DNA of 64,000 nucleotides, taken from positions 99,881-163,880 of the forward strand of contig JAURXZ010000013.1 of assembly GCA_030654175.1 (NCBI GenBank). Direction: 5' to 3'. The position numbers were made by a program, and so were the translations under genes. Numbering within the stretch: the stretch's first letter is position 1; every line of letters starts with the position of its first letter. Shown in pieces: positions 44,393-55,100 of this stretch. A model generated the notes under the pieces. That model made no database searches. It was not told where the DNA came from and saw nothing but the letters and a program-made list of their open reading frames with translations. This DNA comes from Bacteroidia bacterium. Lineage in GTDB: Bacteria; Bacteroidota; Bacteroidia; 2-12-FULL-35-15.

Positions 44393-45652
44393 ATGAAAAT
44401 TACAAAGCTAGTTGCTATTTTAACAGTAATAACCTTGGTGCTGATTGCGACAGCGCCAGTTGGCTGTAAAAAAGATAAAGTCAGAGGATGCACTGATCCT
44501 GCCTCTTTAAATTTTAATCCGGAGGCCGAAGAAGATGATGGCTCCTGCGTTTATCCCACCGACCCCGGTACAAGTACAACAGAACTTAAATCACTCTCAG
44601 TAACAACAGCACCTGTTATGAACGGTACAATTGATGCCTCATGGGCTAATTGTCAAAAATTAACCGGGACGGGAGTTGTTCCAAATATTAATGATTTTGT
44701 TTGGTTTACAGGGGAGAATTATAGTTTCACCTTGCGGTCAATGCACGATGCAACTGATATTTATTTTTTGGCTGAATGGAACGATCCTTCTGATAGTAAA
44801 TCAAGAGAGGGCTGGTATTTCGATGCCGGTGATAATTTATGGAAGCAACAAAATAAGTTTCCAATTTCTGCTACTGATAAATGGTACGAAGATAAATTTG
44901 CCATGATGTGGCCTACCGCCTCAACAGATATGACCACCTGGAATGCATCCACTTGTTTTTCTACCTGCCATGCAGTAAACAGCCCCCCATATTCAACATT
45001 TAATAAACACTATATGCCAACCGGAGAAGTAAATGACTTTTGGCATTGGAAGCGGGTAAGAACGGGCAATCCCTTTTCAAATCAATTCGATGATCAAAAA
45101 GTTATAGGGATTACTGACCTAGCAAATCCCACTCTGACTGAAGTTAAAGATGGAGGAAGAGCCAGCGATACGAAAACCGAGGGCGGTTATATGGATAATA
45201 TACAAACATTAACAATCACAGGAACATCAACATCTGTAGAAGTTCCCAAATATATAATTCCATCTGCAACGGACTATTATTGGATTACCGCGGATGAAAT
45301 TGCAAATGGAACAGCTGTGCTTATTACTGCAGTGGATGCAAATGGCGTATTAGCGTATTCAACAGGAACTATTGATCCTGCACTTGGCGGTTTCGAAATG
45401 AATACCGGTTTAAAAAGAGCTCCAAGTATTTATACAAATGGTCCGTTTGTGGGTAGCAGAGGGGATATTACAGCATACTCAAACCATACTGGTACAGGCT
45501 GGGTTCTTGAATTTAAAAGATCACTTATAACTTCAGATATTATTAATGATGTTCAATTTGATCTTACAAAGGAGTATATGTTTGGACTTGGTATATTTGA
45601 AAATGCAGCTATAGCCCATGGTATTAAGCCTAATTTGAAATTAAAATTCTGA
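44393..45652 (+). CDS. Lipoprotein with ethylbenzene-dehydrogenase-like heme domain and CxxCH
   Basis: The 419-residue protein has a lipoprotein signal (hydrophobic to ATAPVGC, Cys about residue 26). A short calcium-type motif common in Bacteroidota follows (GCTDPASLNFNPEAEEDDGS). Then comes a domain resembling the gamma-subunit-like EB_dh heme-binding fold (DASWANCQKLTG, DIYFLAEWNDPSDSK, WYEDKFAMMWP, GTGWVLEFKRSL). A CFSTCHA motif can bind c-type heme near residue 190. It would act as an electron-transfer lipoprotein at the periplasmic or outer-membrane face. It is followed by a second small CxxCH lipoprotein; the partner oxidoreductase is not in the window. Confidence 0.8.
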   Translation: MKITKLVAILTVITLVLIATAPVGCKKDKVRGCTDPASLNFNPEAEEDDGSCVYPTDPGTSTTELKSLSVTTAPVMNGTIDASWANCQKLTGTGVVPNINDFVWFTGENYSFTLRSMHDATDIYFLAEWNDPSDSKSREGWYFDAGDNLWKQQNKFPISATDKWYEDKFAMMWPTASTDMTTWNASTCFSTCHAVNSPPYSTFNKHYMPTGEVNDFWHWKRVRTGNPFSNQFDDQKVIGITDLANPTLTEVKDGGRASDTKTEGGYMDNIQTLTITGTSTSVEVPKYIIPSATDYYWITADEIANGTAVLITAVDANGVLAYSTGTIDPALGGFEMNTGLKRAPSIYTNGPFVGSRGDITAYSNHTGTGWVLEFKRSLITSDIINDVQFDLTKEYMFGLGIFENAAIAHGIKPNLKLKF

Positions 45653-45949
45653 TCTTTTTAATTATGCCTGAATTGATTTATTTTTCCCATTGGGTGGAAA
45701 TTAAAAAAAATGCAATTTTTTTATCAATATACCTCAATTATAAAAAGTCTCTTTTATGAATTGATTGGATATTTTTTATTGGTTGAATCAATTTATATCT
45801 CTAATGCAAAGTCTGTTTTTTATGGATATTCTAATAATTTGTTATTTGATTTATCAAAATGGATTAGAAGAATTAAGAGCAGATCATGAACATGCAAATC
45901 TTGGAAATGTTTTTTTTTATCTGATCAATACAAACAAAAACAATTCGCA

Positions 45950-46330
45950 ATGAAAAAATTGAAAATTAAGTATCTTACGGCATTGATTTTCTTACTGAAC
46001 TCCTGTACCAGCGATTCTTTTAGCCCAATTACTGCGCCAACTACTGATTTTTCCTTTACTCGTCATATATTGCCATTGCTTAATGCCTATCGTTGTAAAA
46101 GTTGTCATTACAATAGCTTCACTTCGCCTGATTTAACAGATGCTAATGCTTATAAATCCCTTACAACAGGAACCACCTATGTTAATATATCCGCACCATC
46201 TTCAAGTATCTTTTATCAATCTGTCAGTGATCCTGATTTTTCACCTTTTCAAATGCCTGATGGTATCAAATTAACGGAGGCTGAACAAGCAACGATATTA
46301 GAATGGATAAAGCAGGGGGCAAAGCCTTGA
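45950..46330 (+). CDS. Small c-type cytochrome-like lipoprotein
   Basis: The 126-residue protein has a lipoprotein signal (KYLTALIFLLNSC, Cys about residue 20). A single heme-attachment motif sits in YRCKSCHYNSFTSPDL, followed by a distal PFQMPDG segment whose methionine is a plausible sixth ligand, and a final helix LTEAEQATILEWIKQGA. This is the layout of cytochrome-c/planctomycete-cytochrome-like lipoproteins in Bacteroidota. The gene is 297 bp downstream of the EB_dh-like lipoprotein; both may serve one electron-transfer chain. Confidence 0.84.
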   Translation: MKKLKIKYLTALIFLLNSCTSDSFSPITAPTTDFSFTRHILPLLNAYRCKSCHYNSFTSPDLTDANAYKSLTTGTTYVNISAPSSSIFYQSVSDPDFSPFQMPDGIKLTEAEQATILEWIKQGAKP

Positions 46331-46591
46331 ATGATATTCTAAATGCAAAAAAATGAATTGGATGTTATGTGTCTATATCATACTAATTTATCTATATAAA
46401 TGTAGAAGCCCATTACTTTCCTTGTGACCAAAAGAGTAAAAAAAGAATGCAAAATGCCGTGGTTTTAGCAAATTGAATATTTAAAAATGTTTTTTTAAAA
46501 ATATTGCAATTTAAAAGTCATTGTGCTGCCAATAATCTGTGTAACGTGTCATTTTTTTGAGTAAAATTGTGATTCAATAAAATAAATCACA

Positions 46592-47545
46592 ATGAGCAAA
46601 AAAATTCTCGCCAATGATGGCATTGATGCACAAGGAAAAGCTTTACTTGAAAAAGCCGGTTTTACCGTTATTACAGAAAAAGTAGCGCAGGAAAATTTAA
46701 TACAGGCGATCAATGAGCAAAAGTATGTTGGCTTGACAGTGCGCAGTGCAACAAAGGTTCGTAAGGATGTTGTTGATGCTTGTCCGGGTTTGAAGTTGAT
46801 TGGACGTGGAGGTGTAGGTATGGATAATATTGATGTGGATTATGCACGTGGTAAAGGAGTTGAAGTAGTGAATACACCAGCGGCCTCATCACATTCAGTA
46901 GCAGAATTAGTATTTGCTCATTTATTTAATTGTGTACGTTTTTTATATGACAGTAATCGTCAGATGCCTGTTAATGGGGATACACAGTTTGATGTTTTGA
47001 AAAAGAAATATGCTAAAGGTGTTGAATTGAAAGGTAAAACTATTGGTATCATTGGTTTTGGACGTATCGGGCAGGCGGTTGCGAAAATTGCATTGGGCTG
47101 TGGGATGAAGGTGGTGGCGTATGATCCGTTTCTTCAGGAGGCTATAATTTATTTAGATATTTATGGTGTTACCGAAAAAATAGCTGTGAAATTACATACC
47201 GTTCCTCTTGAAAAATTATTAGCTGAAAGTGATTTTATTACGCTTCATGTTCCAGGTGGAAAGGTGATCACTAAAAAAGAATTTGATCTGATGAAAGATG
47301 GTGTATGCATTGCAAATGCTGCACGTGGAGGGGTGATTGATGAAGCGGATCTGATCTCAGCATTAAATTCAGGGAAAGTATCACATGCTGCATTGGATGT
47401 TTTTGAAAATGAGCCTACACCTAAAAAAGAATTATTATCACATCCTAAAATATCATTAACACCACATATAGGTGCTGCTACTGAAGAAGCTCAGGAGCGT
47501 ATCGGTATTGAATTGGCAGAGTTGATTATTTCTAAGCTGTCGTAA
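46592..47545 (+). CDS. serA: D-2-hydroxyacid dehydrogenase, probable 3-phosphoglycerate dehydrogenase
   Basis: The 317-residue enzyme has the NAD-binding motif GIIGFGRIGQAVAK, the catalytic arginine in NAARGGVIDEADL, the Glu in DVFENEPTPKKELL and the catalytic His in LTPHIGAATEEAQ. The substrate domain begins KKILANDGIDAQGKALLEKAGF. Lacking the ACT domain, it is the short SerA form. The directly following DUF1015 gene (4-bp gap) is its usual partner in Bacteroidota, where serC often precedes; serC is not here. Other 2-hydroxyacids cannot be excluded as substrates. Confidence 0.88.
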   Translation: MSKKILANDGIDAQGKALLEKAGFTVITEKVAQENLIQAINEQKYVGLTVRSATKVRKDVVDACPGLKLIGRGGVGMDNIDVDYARGKGVEVVNTPAASSHSVAELVFAHLFNCVRFLYDSNRQMPVNGDTQFDVLKKKYAKGVELKGKTIGIIGFGRIGQAVAKIALGCGMKVVAYDPFLQEAIIYLDIYGVTEKIAVKLHTVPLEKLLAESDFITLHVPGGKVITKKEFDLMKDGVCIANAARGGVIDEADLISALNSGKVSHAALDVFENEPTPKKELLSHPKISLTPHIGAATEEAQERIGIELAELIISKLS

Positions 47546-47549
47546 ATAA

Positions 47550-48797
47550 ATGGCAACGATCATCCCGTTTAAAGGCATTCGTCCGGCAAAGGACAAAGTA
47601 CATCTGGTGGCATCGCGCTCTGTTGATGGCTACAATATTGCTGAATTAAATGAAAAATTGCGGAGTAATCCCTTTACATTTTTACATGTGATCAGTCCTG
47701 ATATGAGTGATGGGATCAGAACCAAGCCGGGATCTGATGAGCGACTGAAAAAAGTAAAAGCAACGTATTTGGAATTCATTAAGGAAGGCGTTTTTGTTCG
47801 TGATGATCAACCATGCTATTATATTTATCAGCAATTAAAAGATGGTATTGTTTACACGGGTATCATTGGTTGCAGTAGCATTGACGATTATTTTAGTGGT
47901 GTCATAAAAATTCATGAACAAACGCTCACCGAGCGGGAAGAAAAATTAAAACACTATCTAGAAATATGTGATTTTAATGCAGAACCTGTTCTGTTCAGCT
48001 ATCCGAACGATAAAGTAATTGATGAACTAACCAACAAATTAATACATACCGAAGCGGTATACGATTTTACTACTACTGATAGAGTGCAACATAAATTATG
48101 GATAGTAAATGATCCAATTTATGTAAAACAAATTCAAGAACGATTTTCAAAAATCCCTGCCATATATATTGCCGATGGCCATCACCGTTCGGCATCCTCT
48201 GCGCTGCTTGGAAAGTCACGCAGGGATGATAATCCCAACTATACAGGCAAAGAGGCATTTAATTTTTATCTGGGTATTTTTTTTCCAGAAACACAATTGA
48301 AAATTTTCGATTTTAACAGGGTTGTAAAAGATTTGAATGGCTTATCAGTAAAGGAATTTATTGATATGTTGTCGAAAAAATTTATTATCACTGAAAAAGG
48401 CGAAGAGCTGTATAAGCCTGTTGCGAAACATAATTTCAGCATGTACCTGGAAGGTAAATGGTATTCTTTAGACGCAAAAAAAGAAATTGTTCATAATGAA
48501 CAGCCTGTAGGAAGTCTCGATGCCTCCATACTTACAGAACATATTCTCGCCCCTAAGTTAAATATTCATGATCTTAAAACGGACAAACGGATTGGTTTTG
48601 TAGCTGGTATTAAAGGAATGCAGGAGTTGAAAAACCTTGTTGACAGTGATAAATACAAAGTGGCGTTTGGTTTATATCCCGTTGAAATGAGCCAGTTAAA
48701 ACACATTGCTGATACCAACAATATTATGCCTCCTAAAACTACCTGGGTAGAGCCTAAGATGAGAAGTGGTTTGGTTATATATAGTTTGAGTGAGTGA
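47550..48797 (+). CDS. DUF1015 family protein
   Basis: This 415-residue protein belongs to DUF1015: MATIIPFKGIRPAKDKVHLV at the start, DQPCYYIYQQLKDGIVYTGI, YDFTTTDRVQHKLWIV and the signature IYIADGHHRSASSALLGK, where DGHHR resembles a ParB/sulfiredoxin-type nucleotide site. No activity is established that I know of. It follows SerA with 4 bp between stop and start, so translation is coupled. The pairing points to a role in serine metabolism. Confidence 0.9.
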   Translation: MATIIPFKGIRPAKDKVHLVASRSVDGYNIAELNEKLRSNPFTFLHVISPDMSDGIRTKPGSDERLKKVKATYLEFIKEGVFVRDDQPCYYIYQQLKDGIVYTGIIGCSSIDDYFSGVIKIHEQTLTEREEKLKHYLEICDFNAEPVLFSYPNDKVIDELTNKLIHTEAVYDFTTTDRVQHKLWIVNDPIYVKQIQERFSKIPAIYIADGHHRSASSALLGKSRRDDNPNYTGKEAFNFYLGIFFPETQLKIFDFNRVVKDLNGLSVKEFIDMLSKKFIITEKGEELYKPVAKHNFSMYLEGKWYSLDAKKEIVHNEQPVGSLDASILTEHILAPKLNIHDLKTDKRIGFVAGIKGMQELKNLVDSDKYKVAFGLYPVEMSQLKHIADTNNIMPPKTTWVEPKMRSGLVIYSLSE

Positions 48798-48882
48798 AAG
48801 TATTTGAATTTTTTTTCCAAATAAAAATTAGATATTTAAGCAATTTTGAAGTAAGCAATTTAAACTTTAGCTATTCCTCACA

Positions 48883-49536
48883 ATGTCCATTCCAGATAAT
48901 TTAAATAAAATAAAATCCTCACTTCCTCAGCACGTAACCTTAGTGGTTGTTACCAAAACACATCCTGTTGAAAAGCTTATGGAAGTTTATAATGCGGGAC
49001 ACATTATTTTTGGCGAAAATAAAGTTCAGGAAATGCTTGATAAGTATGAGCAACTTCCAAAAGATATTCAATGGCATTTGGTTGGGCATTTACAAAGTAA
49101 TAAGGTGAAATTTATTGCCCCTTTTGTATCGCTTATTCATTCGGTTGATAGTTTGAAATTATTGCAGGAAATCAATAAACAAGCACAAAAGAACAACCGA
49201 ATTATTAATTGTCTGTTGCAGGTACATATTGCAGATGAAGAAACAAAATTCGGCTTTGATTTTTCTGAGATCGAACAACTACTTTGTTCAGAAGAATTAA
49301 ATCAATTAAAAAATATAAGCATTGTCGGTTTAATGGGAATGGCCACCAATACCACTGATCCTGCGCAAATTGGAAAAGAATTCAAATCTTTAAATATTTT
49401 TTTCAAAAAACTTCAGTCTTCTTATTCCTCATTTCAAATTCTAAGTATGGGAATGAGCTCTGATTATTCCATTGCAATTGAAAATGGGAGTACATTGGTT
49501 CGCATTGGGAGTTCTATTTTCGGAAGTAGAAATTAA
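48883..49536 (+). CDS. yggS: YggS/PLPBP-family pyridoxal phosphate homeostasis protein
   Basis: The 217-residue single-domain PLP-binding protein has the lysine motif VTLVVVTKTHPVEKLMEVY, the FGENKVQEMLDKYEQL segment, WHLVGHLQSNKVKFI, SVDSLKLLQEI, QVHIADEETKFGF, and the phosphate-cup ending SMGMSSDYSIAIENGSTLVR then IGSSIFG. It buffers PLP and affects amino-acid balance and has no catalytic reaction of its own. It begins 85 bp after DUF1015 on the same strand. Confidence 0.94.
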   Translation: MSIPDNLNKIKSSLPQHVTLVVVTKTHPVEKLMEVYNAGHIIFGENKVQEMLDKYEQLPKDIQWHLVGHLQSNKVKFIAPFVSLIHSVDSLKLLQEINKQAQKNNRIINCLLQVHIADEETKFGFDFSEIEQLLCSEELNQLKNISIVGLMGMATNTTDPAQIGKEFKSLNIFFKKLQSSYSSFQILSMGMSSDYSIAIENGSTLVRIGSSIFGSRN

Positions 49537-49808
49537 AATTATTATTCCTAAACGTAGTTATTCGCTTACCAGCCTATTACCAGAACATTTTTTTGTTTTT
49601 TCTCTCTCAGACAACTTAAATTTCACACTTAAAACGCGCCTCTTCTTAAGTAAATCTGCACTATCTGCTGGGGATATTTTTCTTTGAAATTTGCCTAATA
49701 TCTTACTCCATCTGTAATCCCATTTTTATTTTTTTTCGTATCTTTAATCACACAATTTTCCTTTCAGAAAATTACAGAAACCTTGAACTATTAACAATAA
49801 AATATATT

Positions 49809-51854
49809 ATGAAATTACAAAATTATGCATCAGGAAAATGGATTGCCGGAGATGGTGATGGGCAAGCTTTATATAATGCAATTACTGGTGAACAAGTAGC
49901 AACAGCAAGCAGTAAAGGACTTGATTTTTCAGCGATGATGGATTATGCGCGTAAAGTGGGCGGTCCGGCCTTACGAAAAATGACTTTCCAGGAACGTGGC
50001 CTTATGTTGAAGAAATTAGCTTTACATCTTGCTCTTGAAAAAGAAAAATTTTATAAAGTAAGTTGGGCTACAGGCGCAACCCGTGCCGATAGCTGGATTG
50101 ATATAGAAGGAGGTATTGGTAATTTATTTACGTATGCGAGTTTACGCAGACAATTTCCTGATGAAACATTTTGTTTGGATGGAGATGCTGTAAAGCTCGG
50201 TAAAAATGGCACATTCATCGGACATCATATTTGTGTGCCCAAAGAAGGCGTTGCAATACATATCAATGCATTCAATTTTCCTGTTTGGGGAATGCTGGAA
50301 AAAATTGCTGTTAATTTATTAGCAGGCGTACCTGCAATTGTTAAGCCGGCAACCGTTACTTCCTTTTTAACTGAAGCAGTTGTGCGCGAAATTGATGCAT
50401 CAGGTATTCTTCCTCCGGGTGCCCTGCAGTTAATATGTGGAAGCGCAAATGGAATCCTTGATCATGTTATATCACAGGACATTGTGACGTTTACCGGATC
50501 TGCAAGTACCGGAAAAATGTTGAAATCACATCCACGCTTAGTTGAAGAAGCTGTTCCCTTTACAATGGAAGCCGACTCTTTAAACTGCTGTGTATTGGGG
50601 CAGGATGCCGTACCAGGTACTGCTGAGTTTGATATTTTTATTAAAGAAGTACAACGTGAGATCACAGTAAAAGCCGGACAAAAATGTACCGCTATCCGTA
50701 GAATTATTGTTCCTGAAAATTTAATTGAAGACGTACAAATTGCTTTGGGTAAGCGTTTGGCCCAAACCACAATTGGAGATCCTCAAACCGAAGGTGTTCG
50801 TATGGGCCCATTAGCTGGCAAAACTCAATTAAAAGAAGTTGCGGAAAAAGTAATGCAATTATCCAAAACACAGGAAATTGTTTTTGGTGATATGGAAAAA
50901 TTTGAAGTAACCGGGGCTGATAAAAATAAGGGTGCATTTATGTCGCCAATTTTATTTTTAAATAAAGATCCTTTTAAATATCAGGATGTACATAATATTG
51001 AGGCATTTGGTCCAATCAGTACAATAATGCCATATAAAAAAATTGCAGATGCCATTGAATTAGCGAAGATGGGAAAAGGTTCTCTTGTTTGTTCAATTAT
51101 AACGGGTGACGATAAAATTGCAAAGGAATTTGTAATCGGTGCAGCTTGTATGCATGGCCGTATTTTAGTTTTGAATGCTGATTGTGCAAAAGAAAGCACA
51201 GGTCATGGTTCTCCAATGCCAATGCTTACCCATGGTGGCCCGGGCCGCGCAGGTGGCGGTGAAGAAATGGGCGGGAAACGTGGTGTGTTTCACTATTTGC
51301 AACGTACCGCTATTCAAGGTTCTCCAACTACATTGACTAATATTACCAATAACTACCAGTATGGTGGAAAGTATTTAGAAAAAGATATCCATCCGTTCAA
51401 ACGTTACTTTGAAGAACTTGAAATTGGTGAAACTATTATTACTGCGAAGCATACAGTAAGCGAATCCGATATTGTAAATTTTGCCAATGTAAGTGGCGAT
51501 AATTTTTATGCTCACATGGATGCTACATCGCTTGAAGGTACCATTTTTACTGGCCGGGTGGCGCATGGGTATTTTGTGCTTTCAAAGGCGGCAGGTTTAT
51601 TTGTTGATGCAAAAAAAGGTCCTGTTTTATTAAATTATGGATTAGAAGAATGTCGTTTTGTAAAACCGGTTTATCCGGGGACCACTATTGGTGTGCGTTT
51701 TACCTGTAAGGAAAAAATTGCTCAGGAAAAAAAATCTGAAGAAGACATTGCGAAAGGGATCGTTAAATGGTTGGTTGATATTTATGATGAAACCGGTGAA
51801 ACAGTTGCTATTGCTACTATTTTAACAATGGTGAAAAAGAAAAATCAGGATTAG
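49809..51854 (+). CDS. paaZ: Bifunctional oxepin-CoA hydrolase / aldehyde dehydrogenase PaaZ
   Basis: The 681-residue protein fuses an N-terminal aldehyde dehydrogenase (about 1-520) to a C-terminal MaoC-type hydratase (about 535-680). The first has FTGSASTGKML (NAD loop) and the catalytic cysteine in AGQKCTAIRRI. The second has NFANVSGDNFYAHMD and GRVAHGYFVLSKAAGLFV with the hydratase Asp/His dyad. PaaZ opens the oxepin-CoA ring and oxidises the resulting semialdehyde in phenylacetate degradation. No paaABCDE or paaG is in the window, so it is isolated. TATCTTTA at 49739-49746 may be its -7 box. Confidence 0.93.
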   Translation: MKLQNYASGKWIAGDGDGQALYNAITGEQVATASSKGLDFSAMMDYARKVGGPALRKMTFQERGLMLKKLALHLALEKEKFYKVSWATGATRADSWIDIEGGIGNLFTYASLRRQFPDETFCLDGDAVKLGKNGTFIGHHICVPKEGVAIHINAFNFPVWGMLEKIAVNLLAGVPAIVKPATVTSFLTEAVVREIDASGILPPGALQLICGSANGILDHVISQDIVTFTGSASTGKMLKSHPRLVEEAVPFTMEADSLNCCVLGQDAVPGTAEFDIFIKEVQREITVKAGQKCTAIRRIIVPENLIEDVQIALGKRLAQTTIGDPQTEGVRMGPLAGKTQLKEVAEKVMQLSKTQEIVFGDMEKFEVTGADKNKGAFMSPILFLNKDPFKYQDVHNIEAFGPISTIMPYKKIADAIELAKMGKGSLVCSIITGDDKIAKEFVIGAACMHGRILVLNADCAKESTGHGSPMPMLTHGGPGRAGGGEEMGGKRGVFHYLQRTAIQGSPTTLTNITNNYQYGGKYLEKDIHPFKRYFEELEIGETIITAKHTVSESDIVNFANVSGDNFYAHMDATSLEGTIFTGRVAHGYFVLSKAAGLFVDAKKGPVLLNYGLEECRFVKPVYPGTTIGVRFTCKEKIAQEKKSEEDIAKGIVKWLVDIYDETGETVAIATILTMVKKKNQD

Positions 51855-52198
51855 ATTTATCCTGATAACATTTTTTCTGACTTTGACTTTAATTGTTCAA
51901 GGGCAAATTAATGTAATTAAGCTTGATTATTCAAAATACCAAAGGTAATACCTGTGCAAAGTGAAATTGAAAACGTTGTTCGATTTGCTTATGACCATAC
52001 CCAGTTATAAGTTTCCTGCAATGCACCACCTTATTGAAGAACGCGGCTTGACTTCTAAAAACAATTACATTCATATCCTGAAACTTGAGAAAAAAAAATA
52101 ATCATTATTCTTATATCCCCTTCAAGCAGCTTTCGGTTTTATTTATTAAATTAGGCTTCTCTTGTTAATTAAAATGGACATATAATTTTTTTGAGATC
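51855..52198. other. Gene-poor gap with a possible 46-codon fragment
   Basis: The 344-bp stretch before the SpoIIE array has one open frame worth naming: 51961-52101 (+), GTG start, 46 residues, containing SYKFPAMHHLIEERGLTSKN then NYIHILKLEKKK. It is not recognised and may be the remnant of a lost gene. I see no terminator with a convincing T-run after paaZ and no promoter consensus before 52199. Confidence 0.4.
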
Positions 52199-55100
52199 AT
52201 GATTGCCAGAATATCTAGCCTTTTTAACAAAAAAATCACATTTATATTATTTGTTTTCAGCCTGATTAATCAGCCTCTTTTTCTAAAATCGCAGCAGGCT
52301 AAGTTTGGCCATTTATCGGTTGATCATGGGTTATCTCAAAATACAGTTGGTTCTATTGTTCAGGATCAATATGGTTTTATATGGATTGGAACTGGTGACG
52401 GGTTAAACAGGTATGATGGTTATTCTTTCCGGGTTTTCAAAAATGATCCCAGAGACAGTAATTCAATCTCTTCCAATTATTTATATTGCCTTTATTTGGA
52501 TAATGATTCAATGCTATGGATAGGATTGGGTAATGGAATATTGGATCGTTTTAATCTGAAAACAAATCATTTTACACATTTTTACTTGCCAAAAATGAAA
52601 GGCGTTTCTGAAAACATAAGCGCTATAAGTTGTATAACAGAAAATAAATCAAATCAATTATTTATCGCTACTGATAATGATGGAATATTTGTTTTGGATA
52701 AAGAAACAAATAAATGGCAAAATTTCCGAACTGATCAATATAATTCCAATTCGCTTTCAAGCAATAGTATAACACAATTAGCTTTTGATAAACAAGGTGT
52801 ATTGTGGTGTTCAACATGGGGTGCAGGAGCTGTTTCATGGGATCCATCTATTAATAAATTTATACGTTATACTAACTTAAACTCTTTAAATATTTCTACC
52901 ATATACCCTGACCAAAGCGGAAAAATATGGGTAAGTGCCTGGGCTGCCGGTATAAATTGTATCGATCCTACATCCGGTAAAATAGAATCAAACAGGGATC
53001 CTTCAAGTTATTTAAGTAAGGCTTTGCCTTATGGTTTAGTAACCAGTTTTATGGAAGATCAAAACCGGCTACTCTGGATATCTACTGCCGAAAATGGGGT
53101 GGTTACTTATAATCAGAAAACAGAAAAAACTATAACCTATATAAAGGATCCGGAAGATCAAAACTCTATTAGTGATAATCTTATATTGAGTTTATTTGAG
53201 GATAGAAGCGGCTTGATTTGGTGTGGAACGTGGCAAGGCGGAGTTAATATTTTTGATCCTCAAAAGCAGTTAATGGAGCATTATTACTTCAATGCAAAGG
53301 ATAAGGAAAGTTTGATCAACAATGTTGTTTGGTGTATTAGTAAGAGTGAAAATGATAAACTATGGATTGCAACCTCCGAAGGTATTTGCTCATTTGATCA
53401 ACAAACCCATAAATTCACAAAACTGGAATACAATAATTCTGACGTTGAAGCTCCAGAAAAGCAAACAATCATGCATTCTGTTTTGGAAGATAACGGGCAA
53501 ATCTGGATGGGAACAAATGGTTCCGGTTTATTTCGCTATGATCCCTTAACAAATAAATATCGGCACTATAGGTTTAAAGATGAGCCTGGATTTATAACGA
53601 ATGATTTTTCTGGCCTTGCCGGACAAACAGTAAAAGTTTTAATGTTAGACAAAAAAGATAATTTATGGATAGGTAGCGGTGGGTTAAATTTGTATCATAG
53701 AGATAAGGATAAATTTAAGTATTACTTAAATAATGCCAATGATATTGAATCTGTTTCTTCCAATAATATTTCATCACTTGAAGAATCGAAAGACGGAAAA
53801 ATTTGGGTGGCAACTTTCGATGCCGGCCTCAATTTATTAGATCCAATCACGGGTAAGGCCAAGCGATTCAAACGCGATCCTGAAAAATCAAATTCCCTTC
53901 CGGATAATAAACTCACATCATTGCATATAGATAAAAATGGTATTTTATGGATAGGTACCAAATCCGGCTTGTGTTGTTATATTGAGGATAAAGAAACATT
54001 TGTTCTATTTACTGAAGATGATGGTTTACCTAATAACCATATCAGTAGTATAGAAAGCGATGATTTTGGAAACCTTTGGATATCCACCAATAAAGGCATT
54101 TGTTTGTTTAATCCGGCTACAAGGAAAGTAAAATCATTTGATGTGAATGATGGTGTTCAAAGTAATCAGTTCTCAACTAACTCATCATTTAGATCAAAAG
54201 ATGGATACATTTATTTTGGTGGCGTGAAAGGGATGAATAGATTTAACCCTCGTAAACTGTTGGATAATACCAATGCCCCTAATCTTGTATTTACCGGATT
54301 TAGTATACTTAATAAGCCATACTCGCTTAAGGAAAATATTTTAGTTACAAAAAAAATTACGCTTAGTTATAGAGATTATTTTTTTTCATTTGATTTTGCC
54401 GGTTTGGAATTTACCAATCCAGCAAAAAATAAATACAAATATATTTTAGAAGGATTTAATGAAGAGTGGATCAATATTGGCACTACACGATCTCTGACAT
54501 TTACAAATCTCGACCCGGGGGAATATACGTTACGTATTCAGGCGTGCAATAATGATGGCGTATGGTCTAATAATACGGATGGGATCCTCATAACCATTAC
54601 CCCTCCGTTTTGGAAAACAAAATGGTTTTATGCATCTTGTATTTTGGTACTTATATTTTGTATTTATAGTTACATAAAATTTCGCGAAAAAAAATTGACA
54701 AAAGAAAAATTAGTTTTAGAAAATAAAGTAGAAAATAGAACTAAAGAATTAAAAGAGGAAAAAATAAAAGTAGAAGAGGCGCATAAAGAGATCACGGATT
54801 CCATTCATTATGCTAAGCGGATACAGCGTGCATTGCTGGCTAGCGATGTTCTATTAAAGAAAAATTTACCTGAATATTTTGTGCTTTATAAACCTAAAGA
54901 TATTGTGAGTGGAGATTTTTATTGGGCATATAAAGTTGAAGCAAATAGCGACTCAAAAGATGTAAAGGATGTAATTACAACTTCGGCTAAATTTCTTATA
55001 GCTGTTGGTGATTGTACCGGACATGGCGTTCCCGGAGCTTTTATGAGTTTATTGAACATTTCGAAACTAAGTGAAACAGTTAACGAGAAAAAAATTACAA

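Noticed and set aside
45765..45953. A 62-codon TTG-started frame with one hydrophobic segment before the small cytochrome lipoprotein gene
   Set aside because: Weak start, no family resemblance and AT-rich composition; it overlaps the next ATG by chance-like 4 bp. I cannot support it as a gene.
49472..49687. A 71-codon plus-strand frame overlapping the end of the YggS gene
   Set aside because: It starts inside yggS in another frame and its continuation shows no protein-like pattern.
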